The position numbers and the translations under genes are program-made. The notes below the pieces were generated by a model that was not told the DNA's origin, did not search any database, and worked only from the letters and a program-made list of their open reading frames with translations. Below, piece by piece: positions 10,141 to 20,294 of a stretch of DNA of 64,000 nt. Within the stretch, counting starts at the first letter, position 1. Every line of letters starts with the position of its first letter. The DNA comes from Vibrio thalassae. Its GTDB lineage: Bacteria > Pseudomonadota > Gammaproteobacteria > Enterobacterales > Vibrionaceae. The stretch spans positions 427,639 to 491,638 of the forward strand of contig NZ_OANU01000002.1 of NCBI RefSeq assembly GCF_900089835.1. The letters run 5' to 3'.

Positions 10141-10557
10141 TTATTCTTCGTCGTCTTCATCTTCATCGCTATAAAGCGCATCTTCGCCTTCGTAGTACGT
10201 ACCCCACCCATCATAAATGATGTCGTACTTCTCAGCTAAGTTCACTAGCTTCTCCACTTGTGCGTCAATCTGCTCAGCATTGAGCGTCGACTCCATTGTC
10301 GCATCACAGCAAAGCAGTTTATTACCGTCTTCATCTTCGGTTTCTTCTGCTTCTAGCACTTCAAAACCCATTTTGAATGCTTCAACAACGGCCTTCTCTA
10401 AACGATCAAAGTCTTCAGAAAACAGGTGGTGTTCGATCTCGTACAATGCCTCTGGATCACTTCCATCTTCAATTAAGGCTTGAATAATATCGCGAGTTTC
10501 TTCCTTTTGAATCTCGATCAAATCTTCAACGGACATATACTCATCTTGTTGAGACAT
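10141..10557 (-). CDS. rraB: Ribonuclease E inhibitor RraB
   Basis: Acidic cytoplasmic protein of 138 residues, RraB/YjgD family, which binds RNase E and alters degradosome composition and mRNA decay. Recognisable stretches are [26 protein letters not shown], a central FEVLEAEE strand, [12 protein letters not shown], and [10 protein letters not shown] near the end. The tail is almost all Asp/Glu. GGAG lies before the ATG at 10557. As in enterobacteria it neighbours an arginine ornithine-carbamoyltransferase gene, here with arcA between. Confidence 0.93.
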   Translation of the reverse strand: MSQQDEYMSVEDLIEIQKEETRDIIQALIEDGSDPEALYEIEHHLFSEDFDRLEKAVVEAFKMGFEVLEAEETEDEDGNKLLCCDATMESTLNAEQIDAQVEKLVNLAEKYDIIYDGWGTYYEGEDALYSDEDEDDEE

Positions 10558-11120
10558 AAAGTGCTCCAGCTATAAATAGGTTATCGGCATGAATGATACG
10601 AGAAGTCAGCCAAAATCGAAAGATCAAACCGAGATCTTTCCTGACAATTTTTTTCTCGGTTTAATCAAACCGATTTAGATCGAGATCACAGAAACATAAT
10701 CTTAACATTTTGTCATTCCTCTCTGATTTCAGTATAAAGCAGGCTCCTGATTAAAATAGTAGCAACGATATCGACCAGAAAGGTTATGAGTCTATTTTGC
10801 ATATCCCCCCCCTCAATTTATGATTTATCCTTGGTTTATTTTAGTCACTATCTTGGCCTTTTATTGCATATTTTCGTTTTTTTATGCATATATCGCTCAT
10901 GAATATTGTGCTAAAACTGCACAATAATGCTGCATACTCAAGCACAGTTTGGTGACGCTAAACCTCGCAAACGCATAAAAAATTCATCTGCATTTCTTTA
11001 GTTTATTCCACAATATCACTGCAATTTAACTTTTTAACAGTAACAAACACTGATGTTTTAACTTGCATCTTGATAACAAGCTTGTCATAAATAGCGCAAT
11101 CAAAACTGAAAGGAATCACA
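10558..11120. promoter_or_regulatory. 563-bp divergent control region, rraB / arcA
   Basis: No convincing ORF here. It holds: GAAAGATC-N7-GATCTTTC (about 10619-10640); three copies of AAACCGA (10626-10632 and 10667-10673 direct, 10656-10662 inverted), two forming a hairpin with loop AATC; a weak CRP-like TTAGA-N6-TCACA (10675-10690); two TGCATAT elements 20 bp apart (10865, 10885); and TATTGTGC-N7-GCACAATA, an 8-bp perfect inverted repeat (10904-10926). The arcA ribosome site is AAGGA at about 11111. Regulators are not identified. The size suggests environmental control of arginine deiminase. Confidence 0.5.
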
Positions 11121-12341
11121 ATGAGCAAGTTGTACGTTGGGTCGGAAGTTGGCCAGTTACGTCGCGTATTATTAAATCGTCCAGAGCGCGCCCTCACCCA
11201 CCTCACGCCATCTAACTGTCATGAATTATTATTTGATGACGTGTTAGCCGTGGAAGCGGCAGGTGAAGAACATGATGCGTTTGCCAATACATTACGTAGC
11301 CAAGATGTCGAAGTACTGCTTCTGCACGATCTACTGGTTGAGACGCTTGCCGTCCCAGAAGCCAAGGAATGGCTTCTAGAAACACAAATTTCTGATTTCC
11401 GTTATGGGCCTATCTTTGCTAACGAGCTGCGTAAGTATCTGACAGAAATGGACGACGAGCACTTAGCGACGATTTTACTAGGTGGCCTCGCTTACTCTGA
11501 GCTGCCCATCAAAACCCCGTCTATCTTGCACAAAATGAGCAAGCCGCTTGATTTTGTAATTGAACCGCTACCAAACCACCTTTTCACTCGTGATACCTCT
11601 TGTTGGGTTTACGGTGGCGTATCACTCAACCCAATGATGAAACCAGCGCGCCAACGCGAAACCAATCATCTAAGAGCCATTTATCGCTGGCACCCAATCT
11701 TTGCTGGTCAGGATTTCATTAAATACTTCGGTGATGAAGATCTTCATTATGACAACGCCAACATTGAGGGCGGCGATGTTCTTGTTATCGGTAAAGGCGC
11801 GGTACTGATTGGTATTTCTGAGCGCACCACCCCGCAAGGGGTGGAAAACTTGGCCGCGAATCTGTTTAAATCCGGACAAGCCTCTCAGGTTATTGCTATT
11901 GATCTTCCGAAACATCGCTCTTGTATGCACCTTGATACCGTCATGACTCATATGGATATCGATACTTTCTCGGTATATCCAGAGATCATCAACGATAAAC
12001 TCGACACTTGGCGTCTAACCTCCGACAGTAAAGGCCAGATGCAAGTTGAAAAGTTACCGAACTACCTTAAAGCCCTAGAGAGTGCATTAAAGGTCGATCA
12101 ATTGAAGATCATTACGACAGGTGGCGATAACTACGAAGCAGAGCGTGAACAGTGGAATGACGCGAATAATGTGCTGACCGTCAAACCGGGTGTCGTAATC
12201 GGATATGAAAGAAATGTGTATACTAATGAAAAGTACGACAAGGCGGGTATTCAGGTCCTAACTATTCCAGGCAATGAGCTAGGACGTGGTCGGGGCGGAG
12301 CCCGTTGTATGAGCTGTCCTATCGAGCGAGACAGTATATAA
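11121..12341 (+). CDS. arcA: Arginine deiminase
   Basis: Hydrolyses L-arginine to citrulline and ammonia, the first step of the ADI pathway that yields ATP and counters acid. It has 406 residues, full length. The guanidino-modifying fold shows the catalytic residues: LFTRDTSCW (Asp), NIEGGDVLV (Glu-Asp), [10 protein letters not shown] (His), and the nucleophile Cys in [10 protein letters not shown] near the C-terminus. AAGGA precedes the ATG. argF follows after a strong terminator, so the genes are neighbours but separately controlled. No carbamate kinase gene is in the window, so the ATP-forming last step must be encoded elsewhere or be absent. Confidence 0.96.
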   Translation: MSKLYVGSEVGQLRRVLLNRPERALTHLTPSNCHELLFDDVLAVEAAGEEHDAFANTLRSQDVEVLLLHDLLVETLAVPEAKEWLLETQISDFRYGPIFANELRKYLTEMDDEHLATILLGGLAYSELPIKTPSILHKMSKPLDFVIEPLPNHLFTRDTSCWVYGGVSLNPMMKPARQRETNHLRAIYRWHPIFAGQDFIKYFGDEDLHYDNANIEGGDVLVIGKGAVLIGISERTTPQGVENLAANLFKSGQASQVIAIDLPKHRSCMHLDTVMTHMDIDTFSVYPEIINDKLDTWRLTSDSKGQMQVEKLPNYLKALESALKVDQLKIITTGGDNYEAEREQWNDANNVLTVKPGVVIGYERNVYTNEKYDKAGIQVLTIPGNELGRGRGGARCMSCPIERDSI

Positions 12342-12356
12342 ACATAATTATTTACC

Positions 12357-12382
12357 AAAAGCCCCTATAAGGGGCTTTTTTT
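12357..12382 (+). terminator. Intrinsic terminator after arcA
   Basis: AAAAGCCCC pairs with GGGGCTTTT (loop TATAA), followed by a run of seven T, 16 bp past the arcA stop. Confidence 0.92.
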
Positions 12383-12390
12383 GCATCAAA

Positions 12391-12429
12391 TAAAAATACT
12401 TATTCACATTAAAAGAATTTTTATGTATA
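12391..12429. promoter_or_regulatory. Tandem ARG boxes (ArgR operators) of argF
   Basis: Two 14-bp cores resembling TGAATwwwwATTCA: AAAATACTTATTCA at 12393-12406 and AGAATTTTTATGTA at 12414-12427. They are 7 bp apart, so two 18-bp boxes are separated by 3 bp. That is the classic one-hexamer ArgR spacing (21 bp centre to centre). They lie 35-75 bp upstream of argF. The prediction is arginine-dependent repression. Confidence 0.7.
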
Positions 12430-12464
12430 AATAAACCAAGAAACTAAATAAAAGGGTACGAATC

Positions 12465-13469
12465 ATGGCTTACAACTTACGAAATAGGAATTTTCTCAAG
12501 CTTCTCGACTATTCACCAAAAGAGATTCAGTTTCTTCTCGACCTGTCTAAAGATCTTAAAGCCGCTAAATATGCCGGCACTGAGCAAAAAAAACTGGTAG
12601 GGAAAAACATTGCATTGATCTTTGAAAAAGCCTCGACTCGTACCCGATGTGCTTTTGAAGTTGCCGCTTTTGATCAAGGTGCTCAGGTCTCGTATATTGG
12701 CCCTTCAGGTTCGCAAATCGGTCATAAAGAGTCCATGAAAGATACGGCTCGCGTACTAGGTCGTATGTACGATGGCATCGAGTATCGTGGTTTTGGTCAG
12801 GATATCGTTGAAGAGCTAGGCGCTCATGCGGGTGTACCCGTTTGGAACGGGCTAACCAATGAGTTTCACCCCACGCAAATTCTCGCAGACTTTTTGACTA
12901 TGCTAGAACACGGCAAAGGCAAACTGTTACACCAAATTAAATTTGCCTATTTAGGCGATGCGCGCAACAACATGGGGAACTCTCTAATGGTTGGGGCCGC
13001 AAAAATGGGCATGGATATTCGTCTGGTTGCGCCAAAGGCGTTTTGGCCCGAGCAAAGCCTCGTCGATGAATGTCAGACCATCGCCTTATCAACAGGTGCT
13101 TCCATTACTCTCACCGAAGACGTACAACAAGGCGTAGCTGATTGTGACTTCTTATACACGGACGTTTGGGTTTCTATGGGCGAATCAGCATCGGCATGGG
13201 AAGAGCGTATTGCTTTGATGAAACCGTATCAAGTAAACATGGATACGATTAAGGCTACGGGCAACAAAGATGTGAAATTTATGCACTGCTTGCCAGCGTT
13301 TCATGATGACCAAACCACTATTGGCAAAGAAATCGCCGAGAAATATGGTTTGAATGGTCTTGAAGTGACTAATGATGTGTTCGAATCCGAGTACTCTATC
13401 GTATTTGATGAAGCAGAAAACCGGATGCACACCATCAAAGCTGTCATGGTTGCCACGTTAGGCAGCTAG
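12465..13469 (+). CDS. argF: Ornithine carbamoyltransferase
   Basis: Joins ornithine and carbamoyl phosphate to give citrulline in arginine synthesis; the reverse reaction would serve the ADI pathway with the neighbouring arcA. It has 334 residues. The carbamoyl-phosphate site is [15 protein letters not shown] (about 50-65), with [12 protein letters not shown], the ornithine-side DVWVSMGE, and the catalytic Cys in [10 protein letters not shown]. The tandem ARG boxes argue for an anabolic, arginine-repressed gene. AGGGT precedes the ATG. No hairpin with a T run is obvious before the pyr promoter. Confidence 0.95.
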   Translation: MAYNLRNRNFLKLLDYSPKEIQFLLDLSKDLKAAKYAGTEQKKLVGKNIALIFEKASTRTRCAFEVAAFDQGAQVSYIGPSGSQIGHKESMKDTARVLGRMYDGIEYRGFGQDIVEELGAHAGVPVWNGLTNEFHPTQILADFLTMLEHGKGKLLHQIKFAYLGDARNNMGNSLMVGAAKMGMDIRLVAPKAFWPEQSLVDECQTIALSTGASITLTEDVQQGVADCDFLYTDVWVSMGESASAWEERIALMKPYQVNMDTIKATGNKDVKFMHCLPAFHDDQTTIGKEIAEKYGLNGLEVTNDVFESEYSIVFDEAENRMHTIKAVMVATLGS

Positions 13470-13513
13470 TCAAAAACGTGACTAATTTAACGATAAACCT
13501 TTGATGTAATCGC

Positions 13514-13541
13514 TTGCGCTCACGAATTTTAGGCGTATAAT
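13514..13541 (+). promoter_or_regulatory. pyrLBI promoter
   Basis: -35 TTGCGC (13514-13519), 16-bp spacer, and a perfect -10 TATAAT (13536-13541). The start would be near 13548, giving a roughly 110-nt leader that carries pyrL and the attenuator. Confidence 0.75.
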
Positions 13542-13569
13542 TCTTCGCAATTTTTCTGGGGAACAATCA

Positions 13570-13656
13570 ATGGCGCAAGCGAGTTTTACAACATATCACG
13601 CTCTCGATAAGCTTTTTGCTTATCATGCACCGTTATTATTTCCTATTGATTGCTAA
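13570..13656 (+). CDS. pyrL: pyrBI operon leader peptide
   Basis: A 28-codon ORF starts after a strong GGGGAA ribosome site. Its stop (13654-13656) overlaps the base of the attenuator stem. The 3' half is encoded by U-rich codons (CTT TTT, TTA TTA TTT). In E. coli, low UTP slows polymerase in such tracts and lets the leader ribosome block the terminator; the layout here fits the same mechanism. The peptide is not similar to E. coli PyrL, as expected for a leader whose function is its position. Confidence 0.85.
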   Translation: MAQASFTTYHALDKLFAYHAPLLFPIDC

Positions 13657-13681
13657 ACCTCCCATTATGGGGGGTTTTTTT
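13655..13681 (+). terminator. pyrBI attenuator
   Basis: AACCTCCC pairs with GGGGGGTT (one T-G wobble, loop ATTAT), followed by seven T. It starts at the pyrL stop codon and lies 88 bp before pyrB, so it is a transcription attenuator controlled by coupled translation of pyrL. Confidence 0.9.
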
Positions 13682-13769
13682 ATGCCTGCATTCCAAGCCG
13701 TGATTGGTCGTTAGCCTTTCGCACTGGGAATATCCATCTGGTCTGGTTTTAACTATAGGGAAGATAAAC

Positions 13770-14699
13770 ATGGCGAATACGCTCTATCAAAAGCACATTA
13801 TCTCAATTCCAGAGTTGTCACGTGAGGAGCTGGAACTCATTGTAAAGACAGCCGGTCAACTAAAATCAAACCCTCAGCCTGAGCTTATTAAAAACAAGGT
13901 TGTCGCTAGCTGCTTCTTTGAACCTTCGACTCGTACACGTCTGTCATTTGAAACTGCCATCCAACGTATCGGCGGAGACGTAATTGGTTTCGATAGTGGC
14001 GGTAATACCTCTCTTGCAAAGAAAGGCGAGACGTTAGCTGACTCGGTTCAGGTTATTTCATCTTATGTCGATGCTTTTGTGATGCGTCATCCACAAGAAG
14101 GCGCAGCTCGTCTAGCGTCTGAGTTTTCAAACGGCGTCCCAGTTATCAATGCCGGAGATGGCTCCAACCAACACCCGACACAAACACTACTAGACCTGTA
14201 TAGCATCTATGAAACACAAGGCCGTCTGGATGATATCAATGTGGCGTTTGTCGGTGATTTGAAATACGGGCGTACGGTGCACTCGTTAACGCAAGCCTTA
14301 GCAAAATTTAATAATGTTCGCTTCTTCTTTATCGCTCCTGACGCCTTAGCGATGCCGGATTATATCTGTGAGGAACTTGAGGAAGCAGGAATTGATTTTA
14401 GTCTACACACAGACATGGAAAGTGTCGTCGGCGAGCTTGATATCCTGTACATGACACGAGTACAGAAAGAGCGTTTCGATGAATCTGAATATGCACATAT
14501 CAAATCAGCTTACATTCTTTCGGCCGACACTTTAAAAGACGCGCGGGATAATTTAAAAGTTCTGCATCCTCTGCCTCGTGTTGATGAAATCACTATAGAC
14601 GTAGATAAAACCCCTTACGCGTACTATTTCCAACAAGCAGAAAACGGCGTCTATGCCCGTGAAGCTCTACTCGCTCTAGTTCTAAACGAAACGCTTTAA
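13770..14699 (+). CDS. pyrB: Aspartate carbamoyltransferase, catalytic subunit
   Basis: Condenses carbamoyl phosphate and aspartate, the committed step of UMP synthesis. The start [18 protein letters not shown] matches E. coli PyrB at ATG 13770 with AGGGAAGAT upstream; the frame is open to 13704 but without support. It has 309 residues. The carbamoyl-phosphate loop is [11 protein letters not shown], with the 80s loop [25 protein letters not shown], and [10 protein letters not shown]. It forms the dodecameric ATCase with PyrI, encoded 12 bp downstream. Confidence 0.97.
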   Translation: MANTLYQKHIISIPELSREELELIVKTAGQLKSNPQPELIKNKVVASCFFEPSTRTRLSFETAIQRIGGDVIGFDSGGNTSLAKKGETLADSVQVISSYVDAFVMRHPQEGAARLASEFSNGVPVINAGDGSNQHPTQTLLDLYSIYETQGRLDDINVAFVGDLKYGRTVHSLTQALAKFNNVRFFFIAPDALAMPDYICEELEEAGIDFSLHTDMESVVGELDILYMTRVQKERFDESEYAHIKSAYILSADTLKDARDNLKVLHPLPRVDEITIDVDKTPYAYYFQQAENGVYAREALLALVLNETL

Positions 14700-14711
14700 G
14701 GAGAATTGATC

Positions 14712-15173
14712 ATGTCTAAAGAAACCCAGTTGCAAGTAGAAGCAATTAAAAATGGCACGGTCATCGACCATATCCCAGCAAACATTGGTATCAAAGTACT
14801 CAAACTGTTCGCCATGGATCAATCCAAACAGCGTGTCACCATCGGTCTTAACTTACCTTCTTCAGCATTAGGTTGTAAGGATCTGCTGAAAATAGAGAAC
14901 GTATTTATCACCGAAGAACAAGCGAACAAATTGGCACTCTACGCTCCTCATGCCACCGTGAACCAGATTGAGAACTATGAAGTTTGCAAAAAGTTAGCGT
15001 TAAAACTGCCTGAAACGATTACCGGTGTGTTTGAGTGCCCAAATAGCAACTGCATTACTCACAATGAACCAGTAGACAGCAGCTTCAAAGTGTTCGAGAA
15101 ACATCAAGATATTCACCTCAAGTGTAAGTACTGTGAAAAAGTCTATTCACGTGAGATCGTTACTGAAAGCTAA
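14712..15173 (+). CDS. pyrI: Aspartate carbamoyltransferase, regulatory subunit
   Basis: Binds CTP/ATP and conveys allosteric control to PyrB. It has 153 residues from ATG 14712, equal to E. coli PyrI, with AAGGAG overlapping the pyrB stop. An in-frame TTG at 14706 is rejected. The N-terminal allosteric domain has [15 protein letters not shown] and [17 protein letters not shown]. The C-terminal zinc domain has all four cysteines in CPNSNC and CKYC. Followed by a terminator. Confidence 0.97.
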   Translation: MSKETQLQVEAIKNGTVIDHIPANIGIKVLKLFAMDQSKQRVTIGLNLPSSALGCKDLLKIENVFITEEQANKLALYAPHATVNQIENYEVCKKLALKLPETITGVFECPNSNCITHNEPVDSSFKVFEKHQDIHLKCKYCEKVYSREIVTES

Positions 15174-15192
15174 GAATGACAAGATTATTAAA

Positions 15193-15224
15193 CAAGCCTA
15201 CACATTGTAGGCTTGATTTTTATT
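15193..15224 (+). terminator. pyrBI terminator
   Basis: A 10-bp perfect stem CAAGCCTACA / TGTAGGCTTG with a 3-base loop, then ATTTTTATT, about 20 bp after pyrI. Confidence 0.88.
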
Positions 15225-15278
15225 GAGGCTAGAGGCAGTCTAGACTCTCTTTGAATTCACAGAACAATGGATAAAACG

Positions 15279-15668
15279 ATGACAAAAGTACTTCATACAG
15301 AATCTGCACCAGCAGCAATCGGTCCTTACGTACAAGGTGTCGATCTTGGTAACATGGTACTGACTTCAGGTCAGATCCCAGTCAACCCTCAAACGGGTGA
15401 AGTGTCAGAAGACATCGCCGAGCAAGCACGTCAGTCTCTAGACAACGTAAAAGCGGTTGTTGAAGCCTCTGGTCTAACTGTTTCAGACATCGTAAAAATG
15501 ACGGTTTTCGTAAAAAATCTCAACGATTTCGGCACAGTAAACGAAGTCTATGGCAAGTTCTTTGATGAGCACCAAGTGGCTAACTATCCTGCACGTTCTT
15601 GTGTTGAAGTTGCTCGTCTTCCTAAAGATGTGAAGATTGAAATTGAAGCTATCGCAGTACGTAAATAA
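15279..15668 (+). CDS. ridA: RidA family enamine/imine deaminase
   Basis: Hydrolyses reactive 2-aminoacrylate and related enamines released by PLP enzymes, protecting the cell. It has 129 residues from ATG 15279 (MTKVLHTESAPAAIGPYVQG). An upstream in-frame ATG at 15267 would add four residues and has a weaker ribosome site. Family motifs are SGQIPVNPQTGE, the active-site Arg in PARSCVEVARLPKD, and a Glu in KIEIEAIAV. It follows pyrBI as in other vibrios; carbamoyl-phosphate and isoleucine links are suggested for the family but not shown here. Confidence 0.93.
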   Translation: MTKVLHTESAPAAIGPYVQGVDLGNMVLTSGQIPVNPQTGEVSEDIAEQARQSLDNVKAVVEASGLTVSDIVKMTVFVKNLNDFGTVNEVYGKFFDEHQVANYPARSCVEVARLPKDVKIEIEAIAVRK

Positions 15669-15683
15669 GTTCTGTTAAGCATC

Positions 15684-15714
15684 AAAAAAGGGTTGTCATC
15701 GACAACCCTTTTTT
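15684..15714. terminator. Bidirectional terminator, ridA / plsC
   Basis: A 14-bp perfect stem AAAAAAGGGTTGTC / GACAACCCTTTTTT with loop ATC sits between convergent ridA and plsC, giving a T6 tail in both directions. Confidence 0.93.
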
Positions 15715-15718
15715 AGTT

Positions 15719-16447
15719 TTATTTTTTGCTATTTAGCTCAACAACTTCAGCATCAAGCTGCTCAAGCTTTTCTGCCATCTGCTCTCGGCATATATTCGCT
15801 AACGTTCTCACGTCTTCTTTACCGTAACCTTCGACTGAGATAGGAGGCAGCATTTCAACGATAATATGCCCATTGTCCCACTTGTTAAGCTTTAGGTGGC
15901 TTGTGCTGCTACACACAATAGGAATGATTGGCGTTTGGGCACCAATTGCTGCGTGAAACGCGCCAGTCTTAAATGGCAACAAGCCACGTCCACGAGAACG
16001 CGTACCTTCAGGAAACATCCAGACTGAAAGGTTACTCTTCTTCATACTATCAACGACCTGGTCGATCGTACCTTTCGCTTTACTGCGGTTACCACGATCA
16101 ATCAGGATATTGCCCGTCAGGTAATAAAGCTGACCGAAAAATGGCATCCAGAGCAGGCTTTTTTTACCAACGGTCACTACATTTGGTGTGACAGCAGAAG
16201 ATACCGTAAACAAATCCCAGTTGTTCTGGTGGTTAGCGATATAGATATGTTGACCGCGCTTGTACGCATCTTCAGGTAAGCGAAGATCAAGTTTGATACC
16301 AAAGATCTTCGACATAGCACCAAAATAACGTCCAAACGTAAATACGTGTTTAGGGTTTCTTGGGCTAAGTAAGCAATAACCACATCCGAATACGAACATA
16401 ATTAATGCAAATATAGCCACTGCAATGCAGCGTAGGAAAGCAACCAT
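15719..16447 (-). CDS. plsC: 1-acyl-sn-glycerol-3-phosphate acyltransferase
   Basis: Inner-membrane enzyme making phosphatidate from lysophosphatidate. It has 242 residues from ATG 16447, chosen because CGGAGACC lies just upstream; ATG 16471 is in frame but unsupported. There is an N-terminal membrane segment (about 5-25). The acyltransferase HX4D motif is NHQNNWD, with KKSLLWMPFFGQLYYLTGN and FPEGTRSRGRGLLPFKTGAF after it. It is close to E. coli PlsC over its length. It lies downstream of murA but past a terminator. Confidence 0.94.
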   Translation of the reverse strand: MVAFLRCIAVAIFALIMFVFGCGYCLLSPRNPKHVFTFGRYFGAMSKIFGIKLDLRLPEDAYKRGQHIYIANHQNNWDLFTVSSAVTPNVVTVGKKSLLWMPFFGQLYYLTGNILIDRGNRSKAKGTIDQVVDSMKKSNLSVWMFPEGTRSRGRGLLPFKTGAFHAAIGAQTPIIPIVCSSTSHLKLNKWDNGHIIVEMLPPISVEGYGKEDVRTLANICREQMAEKLEQLDAEVVELNSKK

Positions 16448-16468
16448 TTTGGTCTCCGATAATGGCTT

Positions 16469-16499
16469 CAAAAAAAGCCGAAACCTTAAGATTTCGGCT
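16469..16499 (-). terminator. murA operon terminator
   Basis: AGCCGAAA / TTTCGGCT, 8-bp stem with an 8-base loop, followed on the minus strand by a T7 run. It lies 19 bp after murA and just before the plsC ribosome site. Confidence 0.9.
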
Positions 16500-16517
16500 A
16501 TTTATAATCTATCGTTG

Positions 16518-17795
<1,278 letters not shown>

Positions 17796-18050
17796 TTACA
17801 AAGACATCAGCTTTTTATCACGTGCCCACTCTTCTGGAGTGTAGGCTTTAATTGAAACTGCGTGGATGTCATTACGCTGAATATATTCCATCAGAGGACC
17901 ATAGATCATCTGCTGCTTTTTAACTCGGCTCATGCCTTCGAATTGAGCATCTACCGCAATCACTTCGTAGTGGCTACCTTCACCTTTTACATGTAGCTCT
18001 TCTAGGTTCAATGCGTTTTGTAATAGTTCCTGTACTTTTGTGCTATCCAC
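17796..18050 (-). CDS. ibaG: BolA family protein IbaG
   Basis: Small BolA-like protein of 84 residues that forms [2Fe-2S]-bridged complexes with monothiol glutaredoxin and is linked to acid stress and envelope lipids. The fold shows as [18 protein letters not shown], then [14 protein letters not shown] and [13 protein letters not shown], with the conserved His in [10 protein letters not shown]. The start is GTG at 18050 with a strong AGGAG eight bases upstream. It lies between mlaB and murA as in E. coli. Confidence 0.92.
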   Translation of the reverse strand: MDSTKVQELLQNALNLEELHVKGEGSHYEVIAVDAQFEGMSRVKKQQMIYGPLMEYIQRNDIHAVSIKAYTPEEWARDKKLMSL

Positions 18051-18059
18051 AAGATACTC

Positions 18060-18359
18060 CTAAATGTGTTTCTCAATAACTGATTCAACGTTATATAGCT
18101 GAAACAGTATTTTCAGCTCATCGGGCACGAAGCTGAGCATTATATGACACTTTCGATTTTTTGCATGCTCTAATAAGTGAATTAGCATCACCAATCCCGC
18201 AGAATCGAAGCGTTTTACTTTATCTAACGCCAATTCCATCTCAGGCAGATCAAAATTAACACTTTGAATGTTCTTCCAAAGCTCAGGGACGGTATCGCGA
18301 TCGACGTTACCTATCAACTCTAAAACACCTGGATTACGAACCGCTAATTTTGTGGTCAT
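18060..18359 (-). CDS. mlaB: STAS-domain protein MlaB
   Basis: Cytoplasmic STAS subunit that binds the MlaF ATPase and stabilises the MlaFEDB phospholipid transporter. It has 99 residues: N-terminal strand KLAVRNPGVLELIGNVDRDT, central LALDKVKRFDSAGLVMLIHLLEH (the STAS D-S-A-G loop), and a short C-terminal strand. The ATG overlaps the mlaC stop by one base (TAATG), showing translational coupling. Confidence 0.9.
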   Translation of the reverse strand: MTTKLAVRNPGVLELIGNVDRDTVPELWKNIQSVNFDLPEMELALDKVKRFDSAGLVMLIHLLEHAKNRKCHIMLSFVPDELKILFQLYNVESVIEKHI

Positions 18360-19000
18360 TATTTTTTGCTGCCTTCAAAACGAATCGGAGCTTGCGCCAA
18401 CTGTTCAAGTTCTTCGGCGACCGCTAAGATGCCATCTTGACGGATTTTACTGTTCCATTCAGATTGCTTGCTAGAGAGCAAACTAATGCCTTCTGCAATC
18501 ATATCAAAGGCTTTCCATTCGCCTGTTTTCTTATCCTTTCTGAGCTTAAACTCTAAGTTAATATTTGGTCTAGGTGAGTCCATAATTGTGACGCGAACAC
18601 CAATAATGGTAGTCTTATCATCAATTTTGGGTTCTGGACCAAATTGAATTTCCTGTCCGGTATATTGCGTCAGAACTTGTGCATAGGAAGTAATCAAATA
18701 GTCTCGAAATGCCCTAGCAAACTCTAATACGTCTTCTCGTTTCGCGCCTTTTAAGTTAGGGCCAAGTAGCTTCAGCGCGGCGTAACGGTCATTGACATAA
18801 GGCATCAATTCTTCTTCGACCACCACCTTAAGATAATCGGGATCTTTTTGAATTTTCTCTTGTTCATTGGCCAAACGCGTAAACGTTTTGTCAGCCACTT
18901 TCTGCATCATGTCATAAGGTTTGGTAGCATCAATCTCATTAGCATGTAACCCCAATGAGAGCATCAAGGCACTAAACATCAGTAAACATTTGTTGAACAT
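18359..19000 (-). CDS. mlaC: Periplasmic phospholipid-binding protein MlaC
   Basis: Carries phospholipids between the outer-membrane MlaA complex and MlaFEDB in the inner membrane. It has 213 residues from ATG 19000 with AAGGAG upstream; the longer frame to 19054 runs back into mlaD and is rejected. The signal peptide is MFNKCLLMFSALMLSLGLHA. The mature part has the Tol_Tol_Ttg2 fold (DDKTTIIGVRVTIMDSPRP, DKKTGEWKAFDMIAEGISLL). Confidence 0.92.
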   Translation of the reverse strand: MFNKCLLMFSALMLSLGLHANEIDATKPYDMMQKVADKTFTRLANEQEKIQKDPDYLKVVVEEELMPYVNDRYAALKLLGPNLKGAKREDVLEFARAFRDYLITSYAQVLTQYTGQEIQFGPEPKIDDKTTIIGVRVTIMDSPRPNINLEFKLRKDKKTGEWKAFDMIAEGISLLSSKQSEWNSKIRQDGILAVAEELEQLAQAPIRFEGSKK

Positions 19001-19004
19001 CACT

Positions 19005-19487
19005 TTACTCCTTTTTCTCATCAGAACCGCCAATGCTATACAGCACTTGACCAATCATGTCTTCAAGCACCAAGGCAGATTTAGTATCCTCAATCCTGTC
19101 ACCATCGGCTAGATATCCTTCATCATCAAAGATAAACCCTGGAACAAGTCCGATGTATTGCTCGCCAATCAACCCTGAGGTTAGTACTTGTGCACTTGAC
19201 GTATCTGGGAAATGGTAGTCCGAGCTAATAGATAAGGTGACCACTGGCAAATAGCTCTCTTTATCAAGGCTAATATCGCTCACTCGGCCAATCACGACGC
19301 CACCAACTTTCACTGGAGAACGAACTTTTAGACTGCCTATATTATCGAAACGAGCTTCAAGCTTATAAGTATCCCCTGAGCCCAGCCCTTTCACGTCAGC
19401 AACCTGAAAAATCATAAACAAGATTGCGCAAAGTCCGATGATGACAAAACTGCCGACCCACAATTCTAACTTTCTGGTTTGTTGCAT
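19005..19487 (-). CDS. mlaD: MCE-domain protein MlaD
   Basis: Periplasmic hexameric ring subunit of the Mla lipid transporter. It has 160 residues: one N-terminal membrane helix (about 9-28, VGSFVIIGLCAILFMIFQVA), then a single MCE domain (YKLEARFDNIGSLKVRSPVKVGGVVIGRV, ISLDKESYLPVVTLSI) and a short C-terminal helix (LVLEDMIGQVLYSIGG). MlaD family proteins are close to this length. It sits between mlaE and mlaC. Confidence 0.94.
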   Translation of the reverse strand: MQQTRKLELWVGSFVIIGLCAILFMIFQVADVKGLGSGDTYKLEARFDNIGSLKVRSPVKVGGVVIGRVSDISLDKESYLPVVTLSISSDYHFPDTSSAQVLTSGLIGEQYIGLVPGFIFDDEGYLADGDRIEDTKSALVLEDMIGQVLYSIGGSDEKKE

Positions 19488-19504
19488 TGAATTGTCCTTT
19501 ACTC

Positions 19505-20293
19505 TTAATTGCCAAACATCAGTGCTGTCAGCACAAAATCTAATCCTAATACCGCCAATGATGAGTGCACGACGGTTCTTGTTGTTGCCTGACTGATACC
19601 TTCCGAGGTCGGTATGGCGTCATAACCATTAAATAGCGCAATCCACGTCACTGTGATAGCAAACACCAAACACTTGATGACGCTGTTACCAATATCTCGG
19701 CCTAACTCAACTGACGACTGCATCGCTGACCAAAAACTGCCATGATCGATACCTTTCCAATCCACCCCAACCAACTGACCACCCCAAATACCGATAGCCA
19801 TGAAGATCATCGCTAGCAGTGGCATAGAGATAACACCAGCCCAAAAACGAGGCGAAATCACGCGTTTAAGCGGGTCAACGGCCATCATTTCCATGCTTGA
19901 TAGCTGTTCAGTGGCTTTCATCAAACCAATTTCGGCGGTCAGTGCCGACCCTGCACGACCCGCAAATAACAGCGCGGTGACCACCGGACCTAATTCTCTG
20001 AGCAGCGATAACGCGACCATCTGCCCTAGACTGCCTTCTGCACCATAATCCACGAGTACGACATACCCTTGTAGGCTGAGAACCATACCGATAAACAGAC
20101 CAGATACCATGATAATGGCCAGCGATTGCACACCAACGTTATGTAGCTGCTTTATTAGCAGGGGAAAATGCTTTTTGGGCTGTGGTTTTGAAAACAATAC
20201 GCCGTAAAGCATAAAGGTTGCCCTGCCCCATGCCTGGCAAAGAGATAAGGTACGCTGACCGACTTTTAGAATCCATACCAATGGAAACGACAT
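19505..20293 (-). CDS. mlaE: Mla lipid transporter permease MlaE
   Basis: Inner-membrane permease subunit of MlaFEDB, 262 residues with about five membrane segments. Family signatures are [48 protein letters not shown], and [20 protein letters not shown], the coupling region contacting MlaF. The ATG lies one base after the mlaF stop (TAATATG), so the two are translationally coupled. Confidence 0.95.
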   Translation of the reverse strand: MSFPLVWILKVGQRTLSLCQAWGRATFMLYGVLFSKPQPKKHFPLLIKQLHNVGVQSLAIIMVSGLFIGMVLSLQGYVVLVDYGAEGSLGQMVALSLLRELGPVVTALLFAGRAGSALTAEIGLMKATEQLSSMEMMAVDPLKRVISPRFWAGVISMPLLAMIFMAIGIWGGQLVGVDWKGIDHGSFWSAMQSSVELGRDIGNSVIKCLVFAITVTWIALFNGYDAIPTSEGISQATTRTVVHSSLAVLGLDFVLTALMFGN

Positions 20294-20294
20294 A

